Below the pieces are notes generated by a model. That model made no database searches, had not been told where the DNA came from, and saw only the letters and a list, made by a program, of their open reading frames with translations. From Daucus carota subsp. sativus (taxonomy: Eukaryota > Streptophyta > Magnoliopsida > Apiales > Apiaceae), in assembly GCF_001625215.2 (NCBI RefSeq), contig NC_030386.2, positions 36,831,296-36,895,295 on the forward strand: a stretch of DNA of 64,000 nucleotides, given 5' to 3'. Below are positions 10,055-22,765 of the stretch, piece after piece (within the stretch, counting starts at the first letter, position 1; every line of letters begins with the position of its first letter). The translations under genes and the position numbers were made by a program.

Positions 10055-13000
10055 ATGCTACACGAAGGAATGGCCATGCATGTATTCTTGCTCATGCTTT
10101 TATTTCTCCACATAAAACCCTCTGTCATTAGAACTGCAGGAGCTCATGATGTTATATGCATAGCCAAAGAGAGACAAGCTCTGCTCAAATTTCAACAAGG
10201 CCTTGTTGATGACAGTGGTCAGCTCATTTCTTGGGGAACCAGAGATTGCTGCACTTGGAGAGGAGTTCTTTGTAACAACCTTACTGCTCATGTTGTCTCC
10301 CTTGATCTTCATCGACAAGATTTTTCTTTCGATTTGCCTCTTACTGGTAATATCAGTACCTCATTGCTTGAATTGCAGCATTTGAATTATTTGGATCTTG
10401 GTGGAAATAATTTTGGAGATGGTCAAAATAAGATACCTGAGTTTATAGGTTCTTTAGGTGATCTGCAATTTCTTGATCTGGCTGATAATAGTTTTATTGG
10501 TGAAATTCCTCACAGTTTGCGAATTTAAGCAGCTTGCATTTTCTTGATCTTGGCTATAATGTTCTTGATGTTGTGAACCTTGATTGGCTTCCTAATCTCG
10601 GCAAGTTAAGATACTTGGACTTGAGTGGTATAAGCCTTGCAAGCGTCGATTGGCTACAAGCTGTTAATAATCTCTCCTTTTTAAATGAATTGCATTTGCC
10701 TATGTGTGGTCTGCCAGGAGCAAGTTTGATAAGTAATTTTTCTTCGATGGCTCTTTCTGTTGTTGATTTGTCAAATAATGGTTATGTTTCGTTTTTGGAG
10801 CTCGAATGGTTGTTTAATTCTAGTGCTAGTCTTGTTGATGTTGATATCTCTTCTAATGGTTTACAAGGTCCTATTCCTGTTGGATTTGGGAACATGGTTA
10901 ACCTTAGAAATCTCAGTCTTGCTTCAAATGCAATTGACGGGAAAATTCCAGAGTCTTTTGGTAAGATGACATCCCTCACAAATCTCTTTCTCTCTAACAA
11001 TATGCTTCAAGGTAATATCCCAGAGTCTTTTGGGAGGAATTTAGGTCGATTGCAATGGTTGGATTTATCTGAAAACAATTTTGATGGAGACCTAGAGGAG
11101 TTCTTAAAGGGGCTATTTGATGGAGAAGGAGCCACAAGATCCTTGGAGACTTTGAGATTAGGTAATAACAAGCTAACTGGTTCATTGCCTGATATTACAA
11201 AATTTCCATCCTTGAAGACATTCTGGCTACGCGGCAATCAGTTGAATGGTTCTTTCCCAAAAAGTTTTTCACAAGTCTCAACTCTGGTGTTTCTAGACTT
11301 GGCCAAGAATCGTATCACAGGTACGTTGCCTGATCTAACCTATTTTAAGTCATTAAAAAAGTTAGATCTTAGCAACAATCAGCTACATGGAAAATTACCA
11401 AAGAGCATTTCCCAACTTCATGACCTTGAACTCTTGGACGTGTCTTCAAATTTATTGAAAGATACTGTTTCCGAAGCTCACCTCTCTAATCTCTCCAACT
11501 TAAAGGTCTTGCACTTGGCTTATAACTCATTAACTTTAGAGTTCAGCACTAACTGGTTTCCTCCTTTTCAACTAGATGTTATTCGCCTCGCATACTGCAG
11601 GTTGGGAATTCATTTCCCAACATGGATTCGAACTCAGAACAATTATTCTGAACTTGATATCTCCTATGCTGCAATATCTGATAAAGTTCCTAACTGGTTT
11701 TGGGATCTTTCCCCAAGATTAACATATCTAAATCTGTCTTACAACCACTTAAGTGGTTCAGTGCCTGATTTATCATCCAAGTTAGTTTCTTATTCCAGTT
11801 TAGATTTTAATTCTAATCAGTTTGTGGGGCCTGTGCCATCACTTCCGCCTGATTTAACATCTTTGCATCTCTCCAAAAATATGTTTACTGGATCTGTTTC
11901 ATTCTTGTGTTCAATTGCCAATGGCTACTTCACTTCTCTCGATCTCTCAGATAACAAGTTATCTGGAGAGCTTCCTGATTGTTGGATGGACATGTCAGAA
12001 TTAGTTATTCTTAATTTGGGTAATAATTATATCTCTGGGAAAATTCCGAGCTCTCTGGGTAGTTTATACCAGCTTCAAACTTTGAACTTGAGGCACAATA
12101 GTTTGGTAGGGGAGTTGCCCTTGTCCATGAAGAACTGCAGCAAGCTAAATATTCTTGATCTGGGTAACAACAAATTTTCAGGAATTATACCAGCATGGGT
12201 AGGTACACATCTAACCAATTTAATTGTTTTGAGCCTGCGATCAAACGAGTTCCATGGAAGTATACCTACACAAATGTGCCATCTCAACACTATCCAGATC
12301 ATGGACCTGTCGCGAAACAACATTTCAGGAAAAATACCAGTTTGTATCAGCAATTTTACAGCATTGGTTCAAAGTAATAGCTCAAGTGGTGCACTTGTAT
12401 TCAACATCTCAGCTTATGAAGGTTACTATTACCAAGGTGGCGACTATGTAGGCAATGCTTTAGTGCAATGGAAGCGACACGAATCAGAATACAAAAATAC
12501 GTTAGGGTACTTGAAAAGCATTGATCTTTCGAGCAACAAATTAGTTGGGAGCATACCTGGTGAGTTTGCAAGTTTGAAAGAATTAATTAGCTTGAATTTG
12601 TCAAGAAATAGTTTGACAGGAAGTATCATTCCAAAGATTGGGCAGCTGAAAATGTTAGAATCTCTGGACTTGTCTCAAAACCAGCTTTCAGGTTTGATTC
12701 CAAAAGGCTTTGTTGGATTGAACTACCTAAGTGTCTTGGACTTGTCATATAACAACTTATCAGGTAAAATTCCATCAAGCACCCAACTGCAGAGCTTTGA
12801 TGCCTCTAACTATGCTGGAAATGTGGAACTTTGTGGGCTTCCCCTTCCAAAGAAGTGTCCCGGAGACGAAACAAGTCATCAGCCAAACAAAGATGACAAT
12901 CTACAAGACGACCACGACGATGATGACAATGAGAAGCTTTTAACAGCAGGGTTCTATGTAAGTTTAGTTCTTGGTTTTGCTGTTGGATTTTGGGCAGTAT

Positions 13001-13128
13001 TTGGTTCTTTACAGATGAAGCCCTTATGGGAAAATGCATATTTCAAGTTTCTAATTAACATCAAGGAAGGCATTCAGAAGATCACCTCAGCAAATGCTGC
13101 TAGAATAGGAAGGATGTTTAGATGTTAA
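10055..13128 (+). pseudogene. LRR receptor-like protein (Cf/EIX-type RLP) with one frameshift
   Basis: An intronless gene for a cell-surface immune or developmental receptor without a kinase. Starting at ATG 10055 it shows a hydrophobic signal peptide, an LRR N-terminal cap with the paired-Cys DCCTWRGVLC, more than twenty extracellular LRRs of the LxxLxLxxNxxSGxIP type, an island region (around 12370-12510), four more LRRs, a C-terminal cap with ELCGLPL, an Asp-rich juxtamembrane stretch, one membrane helix (about 12945-13010) and a short basic tail. The frame changes near 10517: the N-terminal 157 codons end at the TAA at 10526, while the rest is open in the next frame to 13128, as if one base were missing between HS and ANLSS. 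Elsewhere the frame is clean, so this is a young pseudogene, a natural null allele or a sequence error. The GTG at 10040 is not a plausible plant start; ATG 10070 is an alternative. Confidence 0.85.
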
Positions 13129-13831
13129 CTGATGGGCATTTATATATTGTTCAGTAGTTAGGACTTGGGACTTGGGAATAATGTAATGCAATGAAGAGAG
13201 TCTCAACTGTTATTTTAATCATGCAATGATTTTATATTACTATAAATCTGACTTTTAAGAATTTCTAAGAAAAAGGACACTCATTAGTATAACATAATAT
13301 AAAAAGTAATCATTATATAATATATATTATCAAATTTTATATTATTAATATTTTAAAGTAAAAATAATGGAAAACATCTCCTTTACTAGTATTGTTATTA
13401 CTTAATTTTTTTTGAAACTATTTCTTAAATAGCTTTCTCTAGTAATATTATACAATGATAAAATTTTGAAAATATTTACTAATCAGCCTTTATAAGTTTT
13501 TTATTGGCCAACTATGCTCCCCTCCGTAACTGTGTAGTTAAAATAACTTTTCTAAATATATGTTTCATATTTTTATACTTAAAATGTGTATACAATATAC
13601 AAGTTAAAAATTTAAAAAATGCCGACAAAAGGGTTAAAATTAATATTTTTGACATAGTCTAATAAATATTGTATTTAAAATTGACCATATTCTTTTACTG
13701 AAATTTCTGAAAAAATATAAATATATTAAACTGATCACTGATGATAATACATAAAATGAGTATTCAGATTAATTATAAAATATTTAAAATTCATAATGAA
13801 TAATATATATAATATAATATTTATAATAATA
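13129..13831. other. AT-rich spacer after the RLP gene
   Basis: Very AT-rich, with no supported gene or clear element. It contains the RLP 3' UTR and runs into the Helitron end at 13832. Confidence 0.5.
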
Positions 13832-15360
13832 CTAGCTTATAACCCGTGCAATGCACGGGCGGTTAACATATTTGTTATTTTATTTTATATATCTTAAATT
13901 TATCTAATTTTATTGTAAAAATAAAATTATGATAGAATAATGTGGTTAAATAAATATTTTATTTAGCAGTTGGATAAATTCTTCATAGTTAAGTCCGTCA
14001 AATGGCTAATTAAATATTTTTTTTTGCATGTTATAATTTAAGAAGGTCTATAAACTCATATATAAACTAACCAATCAACCTTTTTAATATTTCGTTATTA
14101 ATAATTCATAATATGGTATAAAACATATTATAGTTTAAAGAGACGCATGAAACCAAATACTGACCCATCATACTAATTTGAATTTAATGTTTTGGTTTAA
14201 TAAATGATAAAAAAAAATAGTATAACATGTTATAAATTCAAGAGCTCCGTGGTTCGAATACCAACCCATTCACCAACTTTACTAACTGACCGACCAAGTG
14301 AACTTTTTATTTCGGTTTTATTAATATTGTAATAATATATAGTATATGATAGATTTGTAAATTTTTTTTAATGTGAGATCATTAGAGTATTTAAAAATAA
14401 TGTTATTAATGTATTTTTGGTTTAATAATATCACATGTTATTTATTAATAATTATATTTAATGATATTATATTTTTAATATATATGATGTCCGTGTTAAT
14501 TGTAAAAACTCGATTTCTTAGTTAGAAAATCTAAAAATGATAACCCGTTTTGATTAAAAAGACAATTACTATGTTGCTCGATATTATTTTAGAAGATTGA
14601 GTTCTTTTAGCTAATAAATATATAAAGATAATTTATTTTAGTTAAAAAGAATAATTGGTTTTATATATAGATAGGCCCGTACTTCGGTGCAAGTACCGAC
14701 CGCCCGACCAATATAATAATACTCTCTCTATTTTTTATTATTTGACGTTTAGACTTTTGGCTCACATCTTTACGTATAAATATGTCGCCCATGTCCGTAT
14801 TAATTGTAAAAGATTAATTTTTTAGTTAGAAAATTTATGAAAAGATAATATATTTTAGTTAAAAAATGTAATTACCATGTTTCTTAATGTTATTTTAGAA
14901 GATTAAGTTTTTTAGTCAGAAATATAAAAAAGGTAATATATTTCAATTAAAAGGATTAATTGGTTATATCGATAGGCCCGTACTTTAGCCCAAATTAAAA
15001 AAGATAATTGGTTATATAGATAGGTCCAGAATAATTGGTTATATAGATAGGCCCGTATTTTGGCCCAAGTACTGACCTACCAAACTTTTATTGTTTCGAT
15101 TTTAAAAGAATTATTAATTGGTTATATAGATAGGCCCGTAATTTGACCCAAATTAAAAAGAATAATTAGTTATATAGATAGGCCCGTATTTTGACCCAAG
15201 TACCGACGATTTTAAAAGAATTATTAATTGGTTATATAGATAGGCCCGTAATTTGGCCCAAATTAAAAAGAATAATTAGTTATATAGATAGGCCCGTATT
15301 TTGGTCCAAGTACCGACCGACCAAACTTTTAATCTTTCGGCTTTAATAGTATAGTATAGA
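13832..15360 (-). mobile_element. Non-autonomous Helitron, both ends visible
   Basis: Read on the minus strand the element starts TCTATACTATACTATTAAAG (from 15360) and ends in the hairpin CCCGTGCATTGCACGGG (7-bp stem, 3-nt loop), a short TTATAAG spacer and CTAG at 13835-13832. The 5' TC, 3' hairpin plus CTRR, and insertion between host A and T without target duplication are diagnostic for Helitrons. It is 1,529 bp and encodes no Rep or helicase. The half nearest its 5' end is made of repeats built around ATAGGCCCGTA and CCAAGTACCGACC, including two 110-bp units. Confidence 0.88.
15098..15317. repeat. 110-bp tandem duplication inside the Helitron
   Basis: Two almost identical 110-bp units (15098-15207 and 15208-about 15317), each beginning GATTTTAAAAGAATTATTAA and containing two ATAGGCCCGTA motifs. 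Confidence 0.88.
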
Positions 15361-16009
15361 TAATGTTTATATATAATTTTCATCCAATTAAATTATGATA
15401 TTATTCAATATAATATTAATATACTTTATGTCAATTTCATCACTTATAATTAATATTTTATAAAAACTCATGAAAAACGTATAAATTCTTTATTTTAAGA
15501 TAATTATCTTTTTTAACTTGACTTAATTGAATTGACTAAAAGGTATATACTTTATGGCATTTAATTATAAATACATTTTCAAAATTAAATTAAATATAAA
15601 AATAAAAAAATTAAAAGAAGAAAATACTATAATCAAGAGTATAACTATATCCTAAAGTCCGAAACCTAAATTCCTAATGGTTGTTTCATCCTCCATTCCC
15701 CATCATGTCGACGGTGAAAAACAGACGGTAAAATTTCAACGACAATGGTAAAAGTCGGGTAGATAAAAGTAGGAAGAAGAGCAGTTATTCCGTGACTAAA
15801 ATTAGGCATCACAACAACGTCAACAACCACTGGCTCTCTCTGTCCGTAAATCTATCTATTACTTCCAGCCTGCCTGTCTGAAAACACACACACACATAAC
15901 AAGATGAGAACAGCTTCATCACTAGTTTGTTGTGTACTTGTAATCTGATGCAGCAGCAGCACACAGTAATAAGTCTCCGGATTCAAAGCAATCCGGTGGT
16001 GCTGCGGAC
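15361..16009. other. Spacer and presumed promoter/5' UTR of the CPBP protease gene
   Basis: The left part is AT-rich; from about 15690 the composition becomes more balanced, as expected near a transcription start. A (CA)n run sits at about 15883-15896. No separate gene is supported. Confidence 0.4.
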
Positions 16010-19000
16010 ATGTCGCAATCAATCTCTCTTTCTCTCTCTCATCGCTCACCGCCGCTTCTCTCTTCTCCAGCGCCCAGGGTTAGTCTCTTGAGATTGCGTA
16101 AAGCGGGTTCGGTTTCGGGTTCGGTTTCGATCGGTGGCGGCTTGAAGAATAATTCTAGATTGCTTCATTTACCTTCTAAAGCTTCGTATCATGTGAGTTT
16201 TTTTATTTCTTTTTTTTAATGGAAAAATTAGGTTAATTGTTTTTTTTAATTGTTAATTGGGTAGTTCATGTAGTTGTGAAATTAGTACAGAGGGCTTATA
16301 GGATAGTATATAATGTTTATGTTCTAATGGTTTTAGTTAAGTGATTGGTAATTGCTCGAGTTAGCTGGATATTTTGTTGGACTTTGTGTATGGAGAAGTC
16401 TTGAATTTGTTATTATTCGAAGTGTTTAATTGCTTGTATCCTGCTCTGTGGAAGTGCAAGGAACTGATTGATGGTAGCGTCTGAAGTTATGGCACTGAAC
16501 TAGTGGGTGTTTGGATAATGGTTAATGAGCCTGGTTAACGGGAATTAGAACCTCAAACTCATGTGATGGTGTTTGGATTAGTAATTTTTTTTTTGGTAGG
16601 GAATGGGAACCTCAATCCCACTTGGTGGGTAAATTATTCCTTACACACCCCATGTGATACCCATTCCCATGCCCCCCATTCCCACCCGCCATCCAAACAC
16701 CCCTTAGGTTCTTGAAAGGAAAGACTTTATATAGGCATTTGATGATTGGAAAGTTTTTTCGTGTTTGTACAAGCATGAGAGATATTTTGCTACTACCATT
16801 TCTTGTTCTCTAATGAATGTAGGGTTGTCTTAGGCTTAGGTTTTATAAGGCTTGGTATTTTGTATAATATAATTCATGTTTTAATTTTCATATATGGCTT
16901 TGTAGAGATGGAAAGTTTCATGTTTTCGGAAGGAGGACTCTTCAGATTCCGACTTTGATTCAGTTGAGAGTAAATTGCCCGAGGAATCAGTTAGGCCCAG
17001 CATAAATCAGTCCAATGTTGTGAAGGATGATTGGCTATCCAAAGTCAAAAAGGTATTGTCTTTATTTTGTCCTGCTAGATTAAATCCTCTGTGGTTTTAG
17101 ATATGTTGTCTCTTTCTCTCTGCCTAAATACTTAAATTGTTAAAATATACAAGAGTCAGTTGGAAAACAATTGTTGTTTGATTGCAAACCATTGCCTATA
17201 ACTCAATTGGACAAAATGTGTACAAAGTGTCATATTTTTTTTTTTTTTTTGGCTATAACTCAATTAATAATAGTGGGCACCTGCATCACAAATTATAAGC
17301 AACCCAAAATGCCACATCATTGACGCCATTTCATTATGTAAGAAGTTGTTGTACCCAATTTGGCACCTGTAGCATTACTCTTGAATAAACAAGTTGAGAA
17401 AAAGAAATACGTTATCTGGAGAATGACATTTTTCAAGAGGAGAAACCCTGCACATCCATGCCAAATTTAAAGAAGTGTCACAAGTTCAAGAACACCACCT
17501 TGTACTCTTGTAGTTGGTTCTTTATTATTATGCTGTTCTATAGATATGATCCGTGTGTCAAACATTCAAGTCTAGATAAGATACTGTAAACTTGTTAAAC
17601 TACATGTGCTAAGATATAATATGTGCTTTGCGTCTGATGATATTCAATGAATCTAGATCTTAGTGTTCCCTTATCATCTAATATCATGAATACAATCTTG
17701 TTTCTGAAGTGAATATGAATAAAATATGCCATTTTTCTGCTATACTATTTTGAGCTTCTGGTATACATCATGGTAACATTCCAAATATTATACTGGTAAA
17801 TTTCATCTTCGTGAGGCGATTAAAAGATCCATAGAGATTGTTCCAGATATTTAATCTGTGTGATAATTTCAGATAACAGAGGCAGTGTTTGCTGCGGAGC
17901 CTTGGACTGTGCCATGGACAGCAAAAACCATTGTGCAGGTAATATATATTTTAGGGCGCTATTACGAGAAATTGAATAAATGATGGAGGACATTTATGTT
18001 CACATTCTAGTTAAAAATGAGATAGCAGTTAGAACTGTTGTATAAGTGTTTACTGTATAGTAATTGTATCATCAGATATCTAGTTTAAACACTCTATTTG
18101 AGTTTCTACTCTTTAGGACATACACACATATGAATAGAGGCAAAGAGGTTAAAAAAACTATTTGTTATCCTTCCCATTCAGTGTTGTTCATATTGTGCTT
18201 CACGTGTAGGCAAAGATTCTGCAATTTGCGTCTGAGCGATTTAGTGCGATTATTAACTTGCCGTAAAAAGCACAAAAAACCTCGCCCTATGTATAGAAAG
18301 ACTGAAATACCCCTGAGTTAAAAAAAACCCTATAGCCTTTAAGTCTCTCCGTTTCCCTATCCCGCTCCGGCTCCCTGCCTCCCCCTCACTCCCTCTCCCT
18401 CCCTCCCTCCTCACACACACACGAACACATGTAATCTGCATACCTACTTTTTCTTTAATTTTCTGAAGTTGAATTTATAGTATATGTGCTATATTTCAAA
18501 TACTACTTTTAATGTGTGTTAGTTTCTGTTTACTTTGAATAAAATGCGTGAATGTATTTGTATGATAAGAATACAAGTTTTTATTGTATTTTTAAAATTT
18601 TTAATTGATAAAAACTTTGTAGGATCTTCTTGTAGGTGTCATAGGAGTCTATGAGTGTACTAGCAAAATATATATAAAAGGTATACATGAAAAACTTGTA
18701 GAAAAATTATGTAACAAATTTAATAGGAGTCTTAATCATATTTGATTATAACTGATTCAAACAATTTCAAAGAAGGTATAAACATAAAAAAGATATATAG
18801 AATCATAGGGTTTATAGGAATCTAGGGGTGACATTCAATGACTCTAATATTAATAAAATATTTTTAAACTAAAATTATATTTTCAATTATAATATAATTC
18901 AGACAATTTTAAATAAAATGTTGAGCAAATTTGTAGAATGATGATAAAATATATATAAAGTAAAAAAATGAATAAAATGTATACACAAATATCTTTTTGA

Positions 19001-20595
19001 TTAGATTAAGTTTTAAAAAATCTTGGCGGAAAAAAAATGCTGTAAAGGATTGTAGGTCTAGTAGGAGTATCTGAGTGTGATAAAATATATCTAGAATAAA
19101 CATCAAAAGATGAAGAGAGATTTATATGGGAATCTAGCGGGGAAACTGAATTTGGTACTAGGAGGTGCCACTAGAAAAGGGTTTTGCTTATCAGTAAAAG
19201 GTATATAGACTATAGATGCATCAATATTAGTCGCTATTTGATTCTTTGGATCGTAAATATGTTATTGTTTTACGTTCAGTCACAATAAAGAATTTTTAAA
19301 TATTGAGATTATATCAATTTCAAGTCTTGTGAAAACCTTAATCACACCCTAGGTGAACAAATGAACAATATATTTTCATTTTGGGAACAGCTTATGTTTG
19401 AGATTTAAACTGTAATTAGGCTCCTATTACATGAAGTGAACCAGAGACTGCGTATTATATATGTACATTAAATGGCCGGTTCATTAAGTAGGCAGAGATC
19501 CAGTTATTTGCCCTCTACCCCTTTCTATGGGAGGTTGATGCTCAAGCCCAGAACAGATTGTTGGCAGTTTTAAAAGGCAAAACATCCTCAAGGAGTGACG
19601 GGCTGGAGATTTTGCATAGGCTCTGAGGATTTCCTCAAGATTAAATGCAAACCCATACGTCAGGGCCAAATCGATGTGTATGATATAAAAACGAAGCCCC
19701 ACCTTTGCAAGTTAAGGGACCATATTAAATTGTAACCAGCCGGAATGGCCAAATAATTGCTGGCTGCTCACTCGCCTCCAATAGGTTTTATTTAATAAGT
19801 CTATTTTAGCGTCTTTACTTTGATTTGAATTCTAATAACTAGATTTAGCTATATATTTACTTGAGGTAGAAGTGCAGGGGATGCAAGAAACTTTTAAGAG
19901 TTGCAGTTACATCTCTAATGTTGCAGGTAATGTTCCTCTGGGTTACCACATTCTGGTTGGTGGGGTCGTGGATAATTCCATTTCTAGCTCACACAGCAGG
20001 TTTCAGAAAAGACTCCCTTACATACAGAGGTCAAGCATTATACAGTTTTTTGACTGATGTAGTTGAAGGTGTTGCTGGTATTGCGATCCTCCGCCACTGC
20101 CTGTCACGCTTTCGTCCCCTTCCGCCTGACTGGTTCCGATTTAGTCTACAAGGAAAGTGGTTTCTTGAAGTGGGCTTGGGATGCTTGATGTTCCCCATCG
20201 TCAATCGACTGTCGCAGGTCAACTTGAATTTGTTGCCGATGCTTCCTTCTACGCCAGTCACTGTATCTAATGTTGAGCAATCAATTTTTGCTCGGGATCC
20301 AGTGGCAATGGTCCTTTACTTCGCAGTAGTTTCAGTTTGTGCCCCCGTCTGGGAGGAGATTGTTTTCCGTGGCTTTCTTCTCCCTTCATTAACCAAGTAT
20401 ATGCCTGTATGGTGCTCAATCTTAGTAAGTTCGGTGGCATTTGCCTTGGCACATTTCAGTGTGCAAAGAATGCTACCACTCGTATTCCTAGGGATGGTAC
20501 TTGGTGCTGTTTTTGCTAGATCGCGGAATCTGTTAACATCTATGCTTTTGCATAGTCTTTGGAATGCCTTTGTATTTATAGATTTGATGAAGTAA
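16010..20595 (+). CDS. CPBP (Abi/CAAX-type) intramembrane protease, likely plastid-targeted
   Basis: Four exons, all in frame: 16010-16192, 16906-17052, 17873-17938, 19927-20595, giving 354 residues. The first exon is Ser/Arg-rich with almost no acidic residues, as in chloroplast transit peptides. The last exon encodes several membrane helices and the three CPBP motifs: EEIVFRGF (EExxxR catalytic/metal motif), FALAHF, and LHSLWN near the C-terminus. CPBP proteins are membrane-embedded glutamic or metallo-endopeptidases; plant members sit mainly in plastid membranes and their substrates are mostly unknown. All expected motif residues are present, so activity is plausible. The third intron is about 2 kb. 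The first intron carries a MITE. Closest relatives recalled are Arabidopsis CAAX amino-terminal protease proteins; the exact orthologue is not certain. Confidence 0.92.
16505..16703. mobile_element. MITE with GGGTGTTTGGAT ends in CPBP intron 1
   Basis: The left end GGGTGTTTGGAT and right end ATCCAAACACCC are perfect inverted repeats about 200 bp apart. Similar ends occur in plant Harbinger/Tourist and hAT MITEs. I could not assign a target duplication, so the superfamily is open. Confidence 0.6.
18385..18426. repeat. Pyrimidine-rich CCCT/CA microsatellite
   Basis: A CCCTC/CTCC-rich run passing into (CA)n in the third CPBP intron. Confidence 0.7.
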
Positions 20596-20994
20596 CATTT
20601 TGTTGTAATTTTAAAATTAATGAATATAGTACCAAGTTCTACCCTCTCCTCCAACTCTATTCCCTCCACCATTTTATGTATATATAGTGTATCTGTAGCC
20701 TGTAGAAATTTATAAAAGGCTGTTGTGAGCCGATATTTCTTGTGCAATTTATGTAATAAAACAGTATGACTTGAGTATGTACTAACTTGTAGAACTCCTA
20801 ATAAATCTCAATTGTCAAGGTCTTGAGTTTGCTATTATATTCTAAATTTTAGGAACAGCAATAGCTAAATTTATTTCAAATTAAGACTTGTCACTTGTCA
20901 GTGCAAATGATATTTCAGTTCTTTTGTGCTTTATGCACACATGCGAGATTAAACACTCGACCTCTTGTTACCGAGAGTGAGAGGGAAATTAACT

Positions 20995-21111
20995 GGGCTC
21001 AGTCTGATTGTACATGTTATCGAGGGAGAATCCGCTGGACTCAGTCCGATTGTACATGTTATAGTCCGATTGTACATGTTATCGAGAGAGAATCCGCTGG
21101 GCTCAGTCTAG
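20995..21111. repeat. Short tandem/direct repeat block
   Basis: Three copies of CCGATTGTACATGTTATCGA-like sequence with interleaved GAGAATCCGCTGG[AG]CTCAGT; copy two is shortened. Non-coding. Confidence 0.8.
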
Positions 21112-21135
21112 TTTGACATTTTGGCCGGCTTCTTT

Positions 21136-21191
21136 CTTGTTAGATGCCAATTGCCAACTAATGCTTGTTAGATGCCAATTGCCAACTAATG
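21136..21191. repeat. 28-bp tandem duplication
   Basis: Two perfect copies of a 28-bp unit beginning CTTGTTAGATGCCAATTGCC, starting at 21136 and 21164. Confidence 0.93.
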
Positions 21192-21218
21192 CCAAGTAAC
21201 GTCAATTTTTAAATTATA

Positions 21219-21439
21219 CTCCTGTTTTATATATTTAACGTTTTAGATTTGTGCACAGATACTAAGAAGACGTACAATTAGGTATCTTGTTTTTATTATC
21301 TTATTGAACCTTATAAAATGGGAATTAGGTTAAGTAGATAATACAATAAAATGAGAACATGAGAATGTTAAATATTAAATAACAAATATTGCTTTTCAAA
21401 GCGTCAAATATAATATCAAATATACGAAGATAGAGGGAG
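21219..21439. mobile_element. Stowaway-like MITE (degenerate)
   Basis: Flanked by TA on both sides. It begins CTCCTGTTTTATATATTTAA and ends in a segment whose reverse complement begins CTCCCTCTATCTTCGTATAT. The inverted repeats are imperfect, so this is an old copy. Confidence 0.6.
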
Positions 21440-22675
21440 TACTTATTTATGCTGCTAATGTAAAATTAAAAATTGTTTTGTAAGTGTCTAGTGGTTAGTT
21501 ATTATATTGTCATCAATTTTTATAAAGATACTATTGGATATGTTTATTACAGTATTTAGCAACTTTCTGCATGCCTGATAAGTAATAAGTCATTCCACAA
21601 TCTATAACAGTCTGCACAGCTAGTGAAACCACACCGTCATAAGTTACTGTAAACTAAAAAAACATTCTCTCTGCAACCTAGTTAGTTAGAGTATTGCTCA
21701 ATAGAATACTATCTTTCTGTATAAAATGAATTTCTGAATACTTTACAATTGTTTAAGGGGACATTAGGGAGGACCATTTGGTTGCAAGTCATTTTCTTGT
21801 TTTGGTGTTTGCTCCTGAAACCTATGCTCAAGTCCGTATCTTTCTCCGACAATTATGGGACCAGTGTCTTCTACTTTCGTTTCTTTAGATTGTTCTGCGG
21901 ATAAAAGATAATTTAAACTTCTGTCTGAAAATGAGATCACCTTGTTTGAGATCTAAAGTTCAGCTTGCCACCACTAAGGCAGCTGGTGGATGGAAATGAC
22001 TGAAGTTTCCTTACCAAGCAATGACTGATATTTTATTTCTTAGATTTCAGACATCTTCCCTTTTACTAATTGTGTCTGTCATCGATAGCGTTGGCGTTAT
22101 ATAAAGGTTGTGATGTTCATGTCCATCCGCGTTCTCCATGTTTATTCCATTAGTTCTCTATGTTGGATTTTACCAGTAGAAACTAAATATAGATATCTTG
22201 AAGTTTTCATTGAAACATGAGCAGCTATACAGGGTTGAATTATTTGATATTTCTTTAGATGTCATGAAATTATAATAGACCTGCAGGATTAAAAAGCAAT
22301 GCAAAATCAACCTCTGGTCTGCATTGCTTAAAATGCCAAGGCCATGCAAAAGAAGTATGAAAGCATGATTGTAATTATCAACCCTTTGTTATAATTCACA
22401 AGTACCTAGGATTGTTTCAAGCTTTTGTTATAATGTTGTTTCATCAAGTACAAAGGGACACTATATTTTTTATACAGGCCTGAAAAGGATACTGAGTTAA
22501 ACTGAGGATGTAACAATACATTAGAGAGTCTGTGGGGTTCACATCTCTCTTTCTGTTTTCCTTTTCCTTTTCTTGTCAATTTTTTATTATTGTTGTCTGT
22601 ATTCATGCAACCACATACATGATTGCTAGGGAGGATAGCAATGCAAATGTAGATAGATTCCCAATTTTATTTGTC

Positions 22676-22684
22676 TATATATAA
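22676..22684 (+). promoter_or_regulatory. Candidate TATA box upstream of MAKR6
   Basis: TATATATAA lies 81 bp upstream of the MAKR6 ATG, a plausible distance for a short 5' UTR. In such AT-rich DNA this is weak evidence by itself. Confidence 0.35.
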
Positions 22685-22765
22685 TACAGATATGCTTCTT
22701 ATAGGAATGCATTTAATTTTCATATTCTTTCTTATTATCTTATACTATACAAACTCTTGCACATT

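Larger units (their letters stand above)
20596..22765. other. Intergenic region between CPBP and MAKR6 genes
   Basis: About 2.2 kb without a supported gene. It holds the CPBP 3' UTR, two small tandem-repeat blocks, a Stowaway-like MITE and a TATA-like promoter near its right end, each listed separately. Confidence 0.5.

Noticed and set aside
14240-14270. GTGGTTCGAATACC, a B-box-like motif
   Set aside because: No A-box at a suitable distance and it lies inside a Helitron; not called as a tRNA or SINE.
20316-20747. 143-codon minus-strand frame
   Set aside because: Antisense to the last CPBP exon and its 3' UTR.
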